Assembly: GCA_964521575.1 (NCBI GenBank)
Contig: CAZFSR010000010.1
Coordinates: 1 to 64,000 of the forward strand
Reading direction: 5' to 3'
Origin: 79-D21 sp964521575
GTDB lineage: Bacteria; Synergistota; Synergistia; Synergistales; 79-D21
Length of the DNA stretch: 64,000 bases
Made by a program: the position numbers and the translations under genes. Shown piece after piece: positions 32,152 to 41,621 of the stretch (positions are counted from its first letter, which is position 1; every line of letters starts with the position of its first letter). Under the pieces are notes generated by a model. It searched no databases and was not told where the DNA came from. It worked only from the letters and a program-made list of their open reading frames with translations.

Positions 32152-32949
32152 TTAGCTCTCCTTCTGCCGATCCGGGCTGGTGCGATCCAGAAAAGCCTTT
32201 ATGATCTCGAAGGGAAACGGGAAAAGTGTCATTGCGTTCTTCTCGCTCGCAATCTCTCTCATGGTTTGCAGATACCTGAGCTGAAGGGTAACGGGGCTAA
32301 CAGACATGATACGGGCGGCCTCGCTCAAGCGTTCCGCTGCCTGGGCCTCTCCTTCGGCGCTGATGATCTTGGCCCTTCGTTCCCTTTCCGCTTCCGCCTG
32401 CCGGGCCATAGCGCGCTTCATCCCTTCCGGCAGTTCCAGCTCCTTCACCTCGACCGCACTCACCTTGATTCCCCAAGGATCCGTCTTTTCATCAATGATT
32501 TTCTGTAACTCCAGGTTGATCTTGTCCCTTTCGCTCAGGACCTCGTCCAGCTCGGCCCGCCCGATTACCGACCGGAGCGTCGTCTGGGAAAGCTGGCTCG
32601 TCGCCATGATGTAGTTTTCGACTTCAACCACCGAGCGGTTCGGGTCCATAACACGGAAATAGACAACCGCGTTCACCTTGATCGGAACGTTGTCCTTGGT
32701 GATCACTTCCTGGACAGGAACATCCAGGGTGACGACTCGCAAGTCCGCACGTACCATCCTGTCCACGAACGGAACGATGATCACCAGGCCGGGTCCTTTT
32801 GCGCCAACAAGTCTTCCCAGCCGGAAAACGACACCCCTCTGGTATTCCGGGATGATCTTGACGGCCGAAGTCAAAAGGACCACAACGATCAGAAGGCCCC
32901 CTAGCGTACTTCCCGCGCTGAAAAGGAACTCAATAAGATTTCCGATCAT
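32152..32949 (-). CDS. Slipin, SPFH/band 7 family
   Basis: 265-residue membrane scaffold protein with an N-terminal hydrophobic helix (TLGGLLIVVVLLTSAVKII), a band-7 domain (GVVFRLGRLVGAKGPGLVIIVPFVDRM; TLDVPVQEVITKDNVPIKVNA) and a long charged C-terminal helix (MARQAEAERERRAKIISAEG). Slipins of this type are usually paired with an NfeD protease, which cleaves them. The nfeD gene overlaps by 4 bp directly upstream, fully consistent with that. Exact physiological role is not known; membrane microdomain organisation is the usual proposal. Confidence 0.93.
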   Translation of the reverse strand: MIGNLIEFLFSAGSTLGGLLIVVVLLTSAVKIIPEYQRGVVFRLGRLVGAKGPGLVIIVPFVDRMVRADLRVVTLDVPVQEVITKDNVPIKVNAVVYFRVMDPNRSVVEVENYIMATSQLSQTTLRSVIGRAELDEVLSERDKINLELQKIIDEKTDPWGIKVSAVEVKELELPEGMKRAMARQAEAERERRAKIISAEGEAQAAERLSEAARIMSVSPVTLQLRYLQTMREIASEKNAMTLFPFPFEIIKAFLDRTSPDRQKES

Positions 32950-34301
32950 CCACGATCCTCTCCCTTCACACCCATCGATGCCTCTTTCTTCTCCCTAACC
33001 CTTAGCAAGAGCCCCTCCGCACGGACGACCGAAACCGTCGTTCCCTTGGGAATCCGGAGCCCATCTTCCGAGACCGCCCTCCAGATTTCCCCGTGGCAAC
33101 TCACAAAACCGGAAGGCACAAGATCTTCGACGACGACTCCCTCCCCCTCGGCCATCCCCTCGTTCCCGGAGGTCACCTTCTTCCTGGTGGAACGCCAAAC
33201 CGCTCCGGCCGCAAGAAGGAAGAAGATTCCCAAGGTCAGGGCCATCCCCGTCATGAAGCCCACGGAAACGTTCAAGAGCTCACCCCCTGGTGCCCTGAAA
33301 ATGACCAACGAGCCGACCACTAGCGAAGCCAAGCCGAAAAGGCTCAAGATCCCGATCCCGCCAACCACGAGGTCGAGAACAAGAACAAGTATTCCCGCAA
33401 CGAGAAGGATGACGCCTGCCCAGTTGAACGGGAGCATCCTCAGTCCATAGGCCCCGATGAGAGCCATCACCGCTCCAGCCGTTCCCATCACGAACCCGCC
33501 GGGAGTCAGGACCTCGAAAACAATCGCCAGGACCCCCAGCGTCAGCATCATGTAGGCCACGTCCGGTCGGGAAATGAAATGCAGGGCTCTCAATCGCGGG
33601 CTCATTTCAAACCTGCGCACCTCGAACCCTTTAAGGTTCAGGGTCACTTTGTCGCCACGGACCATTACGGTTCGCCCATCCGCCCACTTGATCAAAGACG
33701 GCAGATCCGGGGCAATCGTGTCGATCACCTTCTTGTCAGCCGCCTCCCTTGCGGTCAGCGAAACACTTTCCAGCACCATCGCAGCTGCCGCTTCCGCGTT
33801 CCGCCCCCTTTCCTCCGCCAGGGAACGAATCTGTGCAGCCAGGTCGTTCGTGATCTTCCGGCTCAGTTCCTTGTCGGGAACATCCTGCCCCGATGCCGTT
33901 ACCGGATGAGCGGCCCCGATATTCGTCCCCGGGGCCATGGCCGCGATATGGGCGGCCATGACCAGAAAAGCCCCGGCAGAAGCGGCACGGGCGCCGGGAG
34001 GCCCAACCCAAACGGCTACGGGCAGCGGTGCGGTGAGAATTGTTTGCGACATTCCCCGCATGGAAGTCACCAAGCCACCGGGGGTATCGATGCTGATCAC
34101 CACCAAGGAAGCTTTTTCCTTTTCGGCAAAATCAAAGGCTTCGTCAAGAAAATTCTCCAGGGGGACTCCCACGACGCCTTCCATCGGGACGGCAACCACC
34201 ACGGCACCTTCGATAGCCGGCTGGGCTGGCTGGATCGCGAGAAGAAAGAGGAAAAACAGGAGAGCGCCACCCAACAGGGTTCCCTTGCGCGTTATTTTCA
34301 T
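32946..34301 (-). CDS. NfeD-family membrane serine protease, ClpP-like
   Basis: 451-residue long-form NfeD. Signal helix at the start, then a ClpP-class protease domain (VVVISIDTPGGLVTSMRGMSQ; PGARAASAGAFLVMAAHIAAM with the likely catalytic Ser; NDLAAQIRSLAEERGRN with downstream Lys). It continues with four hydrophobic helices (VAYMMLTLGVLAIVFEVL through LTLGIFFLLAAGAVW) and a C-terminal OB-fold (VVVEDLVPSGFVSCHGEIWR). Its partner is the slipin encoded immediately downstream. Overlaps radA by 4 bp. Confidence 0.92.
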   Translation of the reverse strand: MKITRKGTLLGGALLFFLFLLAIQPAQPAIEGAVVVAVPMEGVVGVPLENFLDEAFDFAEKEKASLVVISIDTPGGLVTSMRGMSQTILTAPLPVAVWVGPPGARAASAGAFLVMAAHIAAMAPGTNIGAAHPVTASGQDVPDKELSRKITNDLAAQIRSLAEERGRNAEAAAAMVLESVSLTAREAADKKVIDTIAPDLPSLIKWADGRTVMVRGDKVTLNLKGFEVRRFEMSPRLRALHFISRPDVAYMMLTLGVLAIVFEVLTPGGFVMGTAGAVMALIGAYGLRMLPFNWAGVILLVAGILVLVLDLVVGGIGILSLFGLASLVVGSLVIFRAPGGELLNVSVGFMTGMALTLGIFFLLAAGAVWRSTRKKVTSGNEGMAEGEGVVVEDLVPSGFVSCHGEIWRAVSEDGLRIPKGTTVSVVRAEGLLLRVREKKEASMGVKGEDRG

Positions 34302-35641
34302 CCCCGGGTCAACTCCTTCAAGGCCTCGCTAAGCCGCCCCACCCTAAGGATTCTTATGCCCGACGGGCCCTCCTGGTCCTGGTAGCGGCTCATGACAACG
34401 GTGGAAAAGCCTAGCCTTGCCGCCTCCTTCAAGCGTGACATCGGGCGCGGTACAGGCCGGACTTCCCCCCCCAGACCCACTTCCCCGAGAAAGACACAAT
34501 CCCGATCCAGCGGACGATCGGTCAAGGCGGATGCCAGGGAAAGGCAGACGGCGAGGTCTGCAGCGGGATCCTCGATGCTGAGCCCCCCGACGACGTTCAT
34601 GAAGACGTCCATGGACCTCGCCCCCAATCCGCCCCTCCGCTCCAGGACAGCCAAAAGGAGGCCCATCCGGCTGGCGGCCACGCCCCGGGCGGTCCTCTTC
34701 GGATAGGGAAAAGGCGTCGGGCAAGACAAGGACTGTATTTCAGCCACCAAAGGCCTTGATCCTTCCAGAACGACCGTCATGGCAGTCCCTGGCATCGGAG
34801 ACGTCGCCTCGTTCCAGTAGAGCCTGCCAGGATCAGGAATTCCTTCAAGCCCGGTCTCCGCCATCTCGAAAACACCGAGCTCGTCCGTGCTGCCGTATCG
34901 GTTCTTCACCCCCCTGACATGCCGGTAGGGGGAAGTCTTGTCTCCCGAAAAGTGAAGGACGACATCGACCATATGTTCGAGGAGTTTCGGACCGGCAATC
35001 TGTCCATCCTTCGTGATATGTCCGACAAGAACTGCGGCGCAACCGCATCGCTTGGCTCCCTCCGAAATCTCCTGGGCTACAGCCCTAACCTGCCCAGGTG
35101 TTCCGGGCCATCCGGGGACATCCTCGTGCCGCATCGCCTGAACGCTGTCAAAAATTGCAAAATCGAAATCCGGAAGCATCGGGAGAATTCCCTTCAAGTC
35201 TTCCTGGCAAACAAGCGAAAACCGAGCTCCGGCTGCTCCCAGGCGTCTCCCCCTGAGTGCAACCTGGGAAGAAGATTCTTCACCGGAGACATAAAGGACC
35301 CGGCTTCCCGAAGCCGACATCGATGCACAGGCCTGAAGCAGGAGGGTCGATTTTCCTACCCCCGGCTCTCCTGCCAGCAAAGCCACGCTTCCGGCGACCC
35401 AGCCTCCACCGAGAACCCGATCCAGTTCCCCGATACCCGACTGGATCCGCCGGGGAGGATTCACATCGGACAGGCTGCAGATAAGCGGACTTCCCTTCCC
35501 GGGACTTCCAGGAGCCGCACTTCTCGGGGTCTCCTCCTCGAGGGTTCCCCATCCGCCGCACGAGGGGCACTTCCCCGACCATGAGCGGGCGAAAAATCCG
35601 CACTCCGAGCACCGAAACCGTTTCTCTTCCCTTTTGGCCAT
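34298..35641 (-). CDS. radA: DNA repair protein RadA
   Basis: Hexameric RecA-like helicase that helps branch migration and processing of recombination intermediates. 447 residues: zinc finger C11-x2-C14...C25-x2-C28, Walker A GEPGVGKSTLL, the RadA-specific KNRFG motif present as KNRYG, and a C-terminal Lon-like domain (LAVCLSLASALTDRPLDRDC; FLGEVGLGGEVRPV). ATG at 35641 has AGGGGAAAGG in front. An extension to 35701 reads into the divergent promoter area and is rejected. Overlaps nfeD by 4 bp, an unusual but clear operon with the protease-slipin pair. Confidence 0.95.
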   Translation of the reverse strand: MAKREEKRFRCSECGFFARSWSGKCPSCGGWGTLEEETPRSAAPGSPGKGSPLICSLSDVNPPRRIQSGIGELDRVLGGGWVAGSVALLAGEPGVGKSTLLLQACASMSASGSRVLYVSGEESSSQVALRGRRLGAAGARFSLVCQEDLKGILPMLPDFDFAIFDSVQAMRHEDVPGWPGTPGQVRAVAQEISEGAKRCGCAAVLVGHITKDGQIAGPKLLEHMVDVVLHFSGDKTSPYRHVRGVKNRYGSTDELGVFEMAETGLEGIPDPGRLYWNEATSPMPGTAMTVVLEGSRPLVAEIQSLSCPTPFPYPKRTARGVAASRMGLLLAVLERRGGLGARSMDVFMNVVGGLSIEDPAADLAVCLSLASALTDRPLDRDCVFLGEVGLGGEVRPVPRPMSRLKEAARLGFSTVVMSRYQDQEGPSGIRILRVGRLSEALKELTRG

Positions 35642-35778
35642 TTCCTTTCCCCTTTGACGAAAACCAAGACTTCTACAATTTAATACGATAGATTTTAACA
35701 ACTGTCTCCGCGTTTGTCGACAATTCTATTCTCGCAAGGTTTTTCTGCAAAAGGCTTCTTCTTTCATCCAGCAAGCCC

Positions 35779-35808
35779 TTTACAGGGATTTGAGTGCCGT
35801 GTTATGAT
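35779..35808 (+). promoter_or_regulatory. Candidate promoter of the his operon
   Basis: TTTACA (35779-35784), 18-bp spacer, TATGAT (35803-35808), giving a leader of about 50 nt. No histidine-rich leader peptide, His T-box or attenuator was seen in the 58 bp before hisD. Confidence 0.55.
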
Positions 35809-35865
35809 GCAGACCGCGCCAATACTTATCATGCTATTATACTAAATTGATAAAGGAGTTGCGCC

Positions 35866-37128
35866 ATGATCAACCTTAAGTCGCCCGCACCTTCCGATCG
35901 CGAGTCAGTTGAAAATTCCGTTTCGGAACGTGTCCGTTCGATCCTGGAACGAGTCTTCAGGGATGGGGAACGGGCTTTGTCCGAACTCAACCACCAACTC
36001 GACGATTACGAGGGGCCTATCCTGATCCGCGAAAAGGCCCTGAACGCGGCAATGGCCCAGATGGACCCGTCATTGCGGCAGGCTGTTGAAATCGCGATCG
36101 ATCATGTCCGTTCCTTTCACAAGGCGCAAAAGGCCCTCTTCAAGGAACAGGAATGGGAAATTGCGCCGGGCATTAAGGCAGGAATGCGCTTCCTTCCGGT
36201 CCGAAGCGTGGGAGTCTACGTGCCGGGGGGACGCTATCCGTTGGTCAGCACTGCGGTAATGGGGGTTGTGCCCGCACAGGAAGCGGGTGCCTCGCGAATC
36301 GTGGTTTTTTCTCCCCCGCGTGGAAGTTGTGGAATTTCTAAGCCGATCCTTGCCACCCTCGCCCTCCTGGGGGTGCAGGAAGTGCTAGCCGTAGGTGGGG
36401 CTCAGGGGGTCGGGGCACTCGTCAGGGGACTACCCGGCATTCCGCCCGTCGACCTCCTTGTAGGACCTGGAAATGCCTACGTGACCGAAGCGAAAAGGCA
36501 GGTTTTCGGGAGAGTCGGTATCGACAGCCTGGCGGGTCCCAGCGAAGTCTTTGTCATCGCCGACCATACCGCGGACCCGGCGGTCTTGGCTGCCGACTTG
36601 CTTGCACAGGCCGAACACGACCCTGACGCACGAGTGTCCCTCTATTGCCTCGATGAAAGACTTGCCTACCAAACACTGGCCCAGGTTGATCAACTCCTGT
36701 CCACCCTGCCGACTGGCAAGACGGCAAGGCTGGCTTGGGCGACAGCCGGCACCGTCACCGTCTGCAATCTCGACGAAGCGGTCAGCGCCGCTAACAGGAC
36801 AGCCCCTGAGCACCTCGAACTCGCCGTGGAAAACCCCCGTCAGGTCCTCGAACGCTGCACCGCCTACGGCGCCGCATTTCTGGGACATCATTCGGCCGAG
36901 GCTTTTGGGGACTATATCGCCGGTACGAACCACGTCCTTCCGACCGAGGGGCGCGCCCGTTATTCCGGCGGACTTTGGGTCGGAACCTTCCTGAGGCCCT
37001 TGACACATCTGGAAATGTCAAAGGATGCCGCCAAAACCCTTTCGAAACCAGGGGAATGCATGGCTCTTGCTGAAGGCCTGCACGCCCATGCACTGGCCAT
37101 GCGATTGAGGGGGGAAGGAAACCGTTGA
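35866..37128 (+). CDS. hisD: Histidinol dehydrogenase
   Basis: Zinc enzyme catalysing the last two oxidations of histidine synthesis, histidinol to histidine with two NAD. 420 residues with the family motifs VRSVGVYVPGGRYPLVST, VGPGNAYVTEAKRQVFG, GIDSLAGPSEV, AQAEHDPDA and the zinc/catalytic pair region ANRTAPEHLEL. ATG 35866 has AAAGGAG upstream. First gene of an eight-gene operon; its stop overlaps the hisZ TTG start. Confidence 0.97.
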   Translation: MINLKSPAPSDRESVENSVSERVRSILERVFRDGERALSELNHQLDDYEGPILIREKALNAAMAQMDPSLRQAVEIAIDHVRSFHKAQKALFKEQEWEIAPGIKAGMRFLPVRSVGVYVPGGRYPLVSTAVMGVVPAQEAGASRIVVFSPPRGSCGISKPILATLALLGVQEVLAVGGAQGVGALVRGLPGIPPVDLLVGPGNAYVTEAKRQVFGRVGIDSLAGPSEVFVIADHTADPAVLAADLLAQAEHDPDARVSLYCLDERLAYQTLAQVDQLLSTLPTGKTARLAWATAGTVTVCNLDEAVSAANRTAPEHLELAVENPRQVLERCTAYGAAFLGHHSAEAFGDYIAGTNHVLPTEGRARYSGGLWVGTFLRPLTHLEMSKDAAKTLSKPGECMALAEGLHAHALAMRLRGEGNR

Positions 37129-38300
37129 GCCGCCAACCCAAGGGGACCCGGACTCTCGGAGGAGATGAGGGGGAACGAGTCGAACGTTGCAGGAAGGTTT
37201 TTTTCGAAACCTTTTCGGCCTACGGGTACGTTCCCTTCTTTGCTCCCGGGTTGCAGCTTCTGGAATCGGCATGGGAGAAATTCCCCGCAAGATTCAGGAA
37301 ACGCCTGATAACCGTTTACTCTCCATCAAGTGAAGCCTGTTGCATGCGTGCAGATATGACGCTGGCTGCCGTTGCCTACCTGTCATCCCATTACTCTCCC
37401 CAGGAACGCCCCTTGCGGCTTTGCTACGCGGGACCCCTGTACAGGGCACCCATTCCCCCGGAGACGGATTTTGAAAGGATGCAGTTCGGAGCGGAGCTTT
37501 TGGGGTGGGAAGGCGAAGGTGCGGATGTCGAAGTCACGGCCCTTCTGCTAAGATCCTTGAGACAACTCGGCATCCACTCTCCCGTCGTCGTCCTCGGACA
37601 CGCAGGCTTCCTGAGGGAGTGCCTCGGGAGGCTCGACCGCTCCGTCTCGACCCCCCTGATGCTGGCCCTCCTTGAGCGCCGTTACGAGGCCTACTTCTCG
37701 TCGCTTGCGGATTTTCACCTGCCGAAAGACCTGGAAATTCAGCTTGCCAACATCCCTCGACTGCGGGGAAATGCGGCAAAGACTTTGGCGGAAGCAAAAA
37801 AACTTTTTGGGGAAACATCTCCCCTCAAGGATCTCACCCTGATTGTCGAAGCGCTGGGAGAACTGGGACTGGGCGAAAACCTGAGGCTTGACCTCGCATT
37901 GGCAAGGGAACTTGAATATTACAGCGGCCCTGTTTTCGAGATTTTTTCCGGAAACGCCGGCGTCAGCCTCGGCGGGGGAGGACGATATGATGGGTTGCTG
38001 GAACAGTACGGGATCGTGGGACAGGCGCTTGGGTTCGGATTGGACTTGAGGGCCGTGGCTTCACTTTCCCGCTTTGAGGGTGCGACACCTGCCGTTGCCT
38101 GGTGTGGCGGATTGTCGCCCAGGGTTGCCCTTGAGCGGGCGGACGATTTCATCGCTTCGGGATACCGCATCGAACTGAGCTGGCAGGAAAAGCGCGAGGG
38201 AGCCATTCAGCTCGCAAGGACAAGGGGTTACGACTGGTGGATCGATTTGGCAGGACGCACCGCCTACCAGCTTGAGACAGCCGGAAAGGAGAGGGATTGA
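37125..38300 (+). CDS. hisZ: ATP phosphoribosyltransferase regulatory subunit
   Basis: Catalytically inactive paralogue of histidyl-tRNA synthetase that activates the short HisG and carries histidine feedback. 391 residues with class II core remnants: FETFSAYGYVPFFAPGLQLLE, MRADMTLAAVAYLSSHY, LCYAGPLYR (motif-2 like) and SLGGGGRYDGLLEQYG near the C-terminus. The anticodon-binding domain of true HisRS is absent. TTG start at 37125, preceded by GGGGGGAAGG, overlaps the hisD stop. Presence of the short HisG next door confirms the assignment. Confidence 0.94.
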   Translation: MSRQPKGTRTLGGDEGERVERCRKVFFETFSAYGYVPFFAPGLQLLESAWEKFPARFRKRLITVYSPSSEACCMRADMTLAAVAYLSSHYSPQERPLRLCYAGPLYRAPIPPETDFERMQFGAELLGWEGEGADVEVTALLLRSLRQLGIHSPVVVLGHAGFLRECLGRLDRSVSTPLMLALLERRYEAYFSSLADFHLPKDLEIQLANIPRLRGNAAKTLAEAKKLFGETSPLKDLTLIVEALGELGLGENLRLDLALARELEYYSGPVFEIFSGNAGVSLGGGGRYDGLLEQYGIVGQALGFGLDLRAVASLSRFEGATPAVAWCGGLSPRVALERADDFIASGYRIELSWQEKREGAIQLARTRGYDWWIDLAGRTAYQLETAGKERD

Positions 38301-38962
38301 TGTTCACGCTGTGCCTGCCGACCGGCCGCGTCCTGGACGAAGCGGTGGAAGTCCTGCAGGAACTTGACATCCCCACAGCCAAACTGAAAGAAAGAGGCAG
38401 GGCCCTCGTCATCCAGGAGGAGGGATTCCGCTTCTTGCTGGCCAAGCCAATGGATGTTCCCGTCTACGTCCATTACGGAATAGCCGACTTGGCCCTTGCG
38501 GGTTCCGACGTCATCTGGGAAACGGGGGCCTCTCTCGTGGAATTGGTGGACACAGGGCGAGGGGCTTGTCGAATCGTCCTGGCGGGCCCGAAGAAGGTTG
38601 CGAATCGGTTTCTCGGCCATGAAAGCCAGGTCATGGGACTCCGGGTCGCGACGAAATATCCCAGGATCTCCGAGGAATATTTCGCGGACAGGGGAATCCA
38701 GGTGGAGTTCGTCCACCTGCACGGATCGATCGAAATGGCTCCCCGACTTGGCCTGAGCGATTGCATCGTCGATATCGTCCAGACCGGATCGACCCTGAAG
38801 GCCAATGCGCTGTCTGTCATTGCCGAGATCGCACCGGTCAGCCTGAAGTTCGTCTCGAGCCGCAAGAGCCTCCAGTTGGCCTGGGATGCCATAGAAGAAA
38901 TCATTGGGAAGTTCCCCACTTCTTCGAGGAAAGCGGGCGAGAAGAATGACGAAACGGTATGA
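38300..38962 (+). CDS. hisG: ATP phosphoribosyltransferase, short form
   Basis: First enzyme of histidine synthesis, joining ATP and PRPP. 220 residues, the HisZ-dependent short class lacking the C-terminal regulatory domain. Motifs: LPTGRVLDEAVE, DLALAGSDVIWETGASLVEL, RVATKYPRISEEYF and the PRPP loop GLSDCIVDIVQTGSTLKANAL-type region near 154-174. ATG 38300 overlaps the hisZ stop (TGATG) and has GGAAAGGAGAGG before it. Confidence 0.96.
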   Translation: MFTLCLPTGRVLDEAVEVLQELDIPTAKLKERGRALVIQEEGFRFLLAKPMDVPVYVHYGIADLALAGSDVIWETGASLVELVDTGRGACRIVLAGPKKVANRFLGHESQVMGLRVATKYPRISEEYFADRGIQVEFVHLHGSIEMAPRLGLSDCIVDIVQTGSTLKANALSVIAEIAPVSLKFVSSRKSLQLAWDAIEEIIGKFPTSSRKAGEKNDETV

Positions 38963-39515
38963 GAGACGTTCAAATGAAACGGCAATCGTTTTCGAATTTT
39001 TGCCACAAGGGGAGACGAACAGGGTGGAAAGCCCTTGCGGTTTCCTCAATCACATGATCGACCTTTTTCTTCACCATGCGGGCATCCCTGGGAACCTTTC
39101 GGCGACGGGGGACGTGGAGACCGATGCCCACCATCTCACGGAAGACATTGGAATCCTGATGGGGGCCTCGTTCCTGGATCTTTTCCGCAAGGGGCCTTGC
39201 GAGCGCTACGGTTCGATTGCCCTCCCGATGGACGGCACTCTTGTCCTGGTCGCATTGGACATCAGCGGCCGCGGAGGATTGACCTGGAATGCCGCTTTTC
39301 CGACCCCCCGTTGCGGCGAATTCGACACCGAACTGGTCAGGGAATTCTGGGCGGCGTTCTCCCGGGAAGCCCGGCTGACGCTCCATATCCATGCGCTGTC
39401 GGTCGACAACTCCCACCATCTCTCAGAAGCCGTTTTCAAGGGTGTCGGCAGGGCTTTGAAAGCGGCTCTTGCCCCCGCGTGCGGAGAGGCAAGCACAAAG
39501 GGGCTATGGATATGA
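38946..39515 (+). CDS. hisB: Imidazoleglycerol-phosphate dehydratase
   Basis: Manganese enzyme that dehydrates imidazole glycerol phosphate. 189 residues. Metal-binding histidine repeats are present as DAHHLTEDIGI and VDNSHHLSEAVFKGVGRALK, with GFLNHMIDLFLHHAGI before them. It is monofunctional; no phosphatase domain is fused. ATG 38946 is within the last 17 bp of hisG. The C-terminal segment is typical (HHLSEAxFKxxGRAL). Confidence 0.96.
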   Translation: MTKRYERRSNETAIVFEFLPQGETNRVESPCGFLNHMIDLFLHHAGIPGNLSATGDVETDAHHLTEDIGILMGASFLDLFRKGPCERYGSIALPMDGTLVLVALDISGRGGLTWNAAFPTPRCGEFDTELVREFWAAFSREARLTLHIHALSVDNSHHLSEAVFKGVGRALKAALAPACGEASTKGLWI

Positions 39516-40132
39516 TCGGGATCATCGACTACGGGGCTGGAAACCTGGGAAACGCCTTGAGAGCCGTAAGGCGCCTGGGATACGAAGCCCGCCTTCTCGC
39601 AAACCCTGGAGACGTGGAAGAAGAGCCGTCTCTTCTCATCCTTCCGGGGGTGGGAGCCTTCCCGCCGGCGATGGATGAACTTTCGCGAAGGGGATGGACC
39701 CGAATTCTCCAGGACTGGCGGATCGGGGGCAAGCCCCTTCTGGGAATCTGCCTGGGGATGCAGCTCCTTTACGGGGCAAGCCATGAAGACGGATTCACGA
39801 AGGGCCTGGGCTTCCTTCCCGGTGAAGTCGTCCCGTTGAAGGGCTTGCAAAAATCGCCGCACATGGGGTGGAATCGAGTGCATTGGACCAGGGAACTGCC
39901 CGGCGTCACCGAACTCTTTCCCGACGGCCTTGATGCCTATTTCGTCCACGGTTACGCCGCCCCCGTAAACGAGGTCACAATCGCGGAAACCCGGATCGAC
40001 GGCAGCCGCTTTAGCTCGGTTTCCATGAGGGACAACATCGCGGGTTTCCAATTCCACCCGGAAAGAAGCGGGATGGAAGGCCTGCGGCTCCTTGGGACCT
40101 TTATCCGTTTGCTTTCAGGAGCACCCGCATGA
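39512..40132 (+). CDS. hisH: Imidazole glycerol phosphate synthase, glutaminase subunit
   Basis: Class I glutamine amidotransferase that feeds ammonia to HisF. 206 residues: start IGIIDYGAGNLGNALRAVRR, oxyanion strand LILPGVGAFPPAM, nucleophile elbow LLGICLGMQLLYGAS with the catalytic Cys, and C-terminal FQFHPERSG with the catalytic His and Glu. ATG 39512 overlaps the hisB stop (ATGA) and has AAAGGGG 8 nt before; an ATG two codons earlier is too close to that site. Confidence 0.97.
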   Translation: MIGIIDYGAGNLGNALRAVRRLGYEARLLANPGDVEEEPSLLILPGVGAFPPAMDELSRRGWTRILQDWRIGGKPLLGICLGMQLLYGASHEDGFTKGLGFLPGEVVPLKGLQKSPHMGWNRVHWTRELPGVTELFPDGLDAYFVHGYAAPVNEVTIAETRIDGSRFSSVSMRDNIAGFQFHPERSGMEGLRLLGTFIRLLSGAPA

Positions 40133-40848
40133 AGGTCTGGCCCGCGATCGATCTTTACGAGGGGAAAGTCGTCCGCCTGAAACGGGGAGAGTTTTCCGCC
40201 AGGACCGAATACGGCCAAGACCCCTTGGAAATTGCCCGCGGTTTCCTTTCCGAGGGATGCTGCCGACTTCATGTCGTCGATCTCGAGGGAGCCCAGGCCG
40301 GAGAACCCCGGCACGCAAACCTTCTGCCCGGCATGTCAGAGCTCGGCATCTCGATCCGTTACGGGGGTGGCTTGCGTTCCGTAGCGTCCATAGAAAGAGT
40401 GCTGTCGCTAGGAGCCTCTTTTGCAATGGTAGGCAGCCTTCTTTTTTCCGCCCGGGAAACTCCCCAAGTCCTTTTCCGGATGTTCGGCGATCGGATTATC
40501 CCGGCTGTCGACATCCGGGCAGGACGAGTCGCCATTCACGGCTGGGTCGAAGAGATAGAAGGGGCTCCCCAAGAAACCCTGAAAGAACTTTTCGACGCAG
40601 GATACCGACAATGCCTCGTCACGGCGGTCGAACGCGACGGAACGGGGATGGGACCTGATCTCGACCTTTACCGGATGCTGATCGCGGCGTTCCCTGAAAT
40701 GGCATTCACCGCGGCAGGAGGCATTTCAAGCCTGGAAGACCTAAAAGCCCTGGAAACGGCCGGCGTTTCCGATGCGGTTGTCGGCAAGGCCCTTTACGAG
40801 GGGTCCTTGCCCTTGAAACGCGCCATGGAGGTGGAAAAGCCTTGCTGA
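40129..40848 (+). CDS. hisA: ProFAR isomerase
   Basis: (Beta-alpha)8-barrel isomerase of ProFAR to PRFAR. 239 residues: WPAIDLYEGKVVRLKRGEF with the catalytic Asp near the N-terminus, HVVDLEGAQAGEP, IRYGGGLRS, second-half Asp in RDGTGMGPDLDLY and the phosphate loop TAAGGISSLEDL. Four-base overlap with hisH. Confidence 0.95.
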   Translation: MKVWPAIDLYEGKVVRLKRGEFSARTEYGQDPLEIARGFLSEGCCRLHVVDLEGAQAGEPRHANLLPGMSELGISIRYGGGLRSVASIERVLSLGASFAMVGSLLFSARETPQVLFRMFGDRIIPAVDIRAGRVAIHGWVEEIEGAPQETLKELFDAGYRQCLVTAVERDGTGMGPDLDLYRMLIAAFPEMAFTAAGGISSLEDLKALETAGVSDAVVGKALYEGSLPLKRAMEVEKPC

Positions 40849-41621
40849 TGAAAAGAATCATCCCTTGCCTTGACATCAAGGGTGGGCGCGTCGTGAAGGG
40901 AATACGGTTCCTGAACCTGCGGGATGCGGGAGACCCGGCGGAACTCGCGGCGACCTACATGAAAGAAGGAGCCGATGAAATCGTGTTTTTGGATATCTCG
41001 GCATCCGCCGAAAGACGCCGGACCCTGACGGATTGGGTTCGTTCCGTGGCTGAACAGCTGTTCATCCCTTTCACCGTGGGTGGCGGCATTTCGGAAGCCG
41101 ACCAGGCCAGGGAGATCGTCGCCCTGGGAGCCGACAAGATATCGCTCAACACCGCAGCTGTCCGAAATCCCAACCTCCTACGGGATTGTGCAAGAACGCT
41201 CGGACGCCAGGCCGTTGTCTTGGCCATCGACGCGAAAAGAAACGCTGAGGGCCAATGGGAGGTCCTAATAGAAGGAGGCCGGACAAGGACCGGGATTGAC
41301 GTTGTCGAATGGGCTAGGGATGGGGTCAGGCTCGGATGCGGCGAGATTCTGCTGACCAGCATGGATCGGGACGGAACTAACCAGGGATATGACCTTGACC
41401 TGATCAGGGCGGTGTCCGAGGCAGCTCCGGTTCCCCTTATCGCTTCGGGAGGGGCGGGAACCTCGGAGGACATGAGACTTGCCTTTGAAGCAGGAGCCGA
41501 CGCCGCCCTGGCTGCCTCGATTTTTCACTACGGCATCCTCGGGATTGCCCAGGTCAAGTCGGACCTGGCTAACGCGGGGATTCCCGTACGTATTGGAAAC
41601 AAGGAGGAAAGACCAAGATGA
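40842..41621 (+). CDS. hisF: Imidazole glycerol phosphate synthase, cyclase subunit
   Basis: Barrel subunit that converts PRFAR plus ammonia to imidazole glycerol phosphate and AICAR. 259 residues. KRIIPCLDIKGGRVVKG carries the catalytic Asp, VFLDISASAERR and TVGGGISEADQAREI follow, and the second Asp lies in TSMDRDGTNQGYDL. TTG at 40842 gives the family-typical M-L-x-KRIIPCLD beginning and a good distance from GGAGGTGG; the ATG at 40848 is the alternative. Overlaps hisA by 7 bp. Confidence 0.96.
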   Translation: MLMKRIIPCLDIKGGRVVKGIRFLNLRDAGDPAELAATYMKEGADEIVFLDISASAERRRTLTDWVRSVAEQLFIPFTVGGGISEADQAREIVALGADKISLNTAAVRNPNLLRDCARTLGRQAVVLAIDAKRNAEGQWEVLIEGGRTRTGIDVVEWARDGVRLGCGEILLTSMDRDGTNQGYDLDLIRAVSEAAPVPLIASGGAGTSEDMRLAFEAGADAALAASIFHYGILGIAQVKSDLANAGIPVRIGNKEERPR

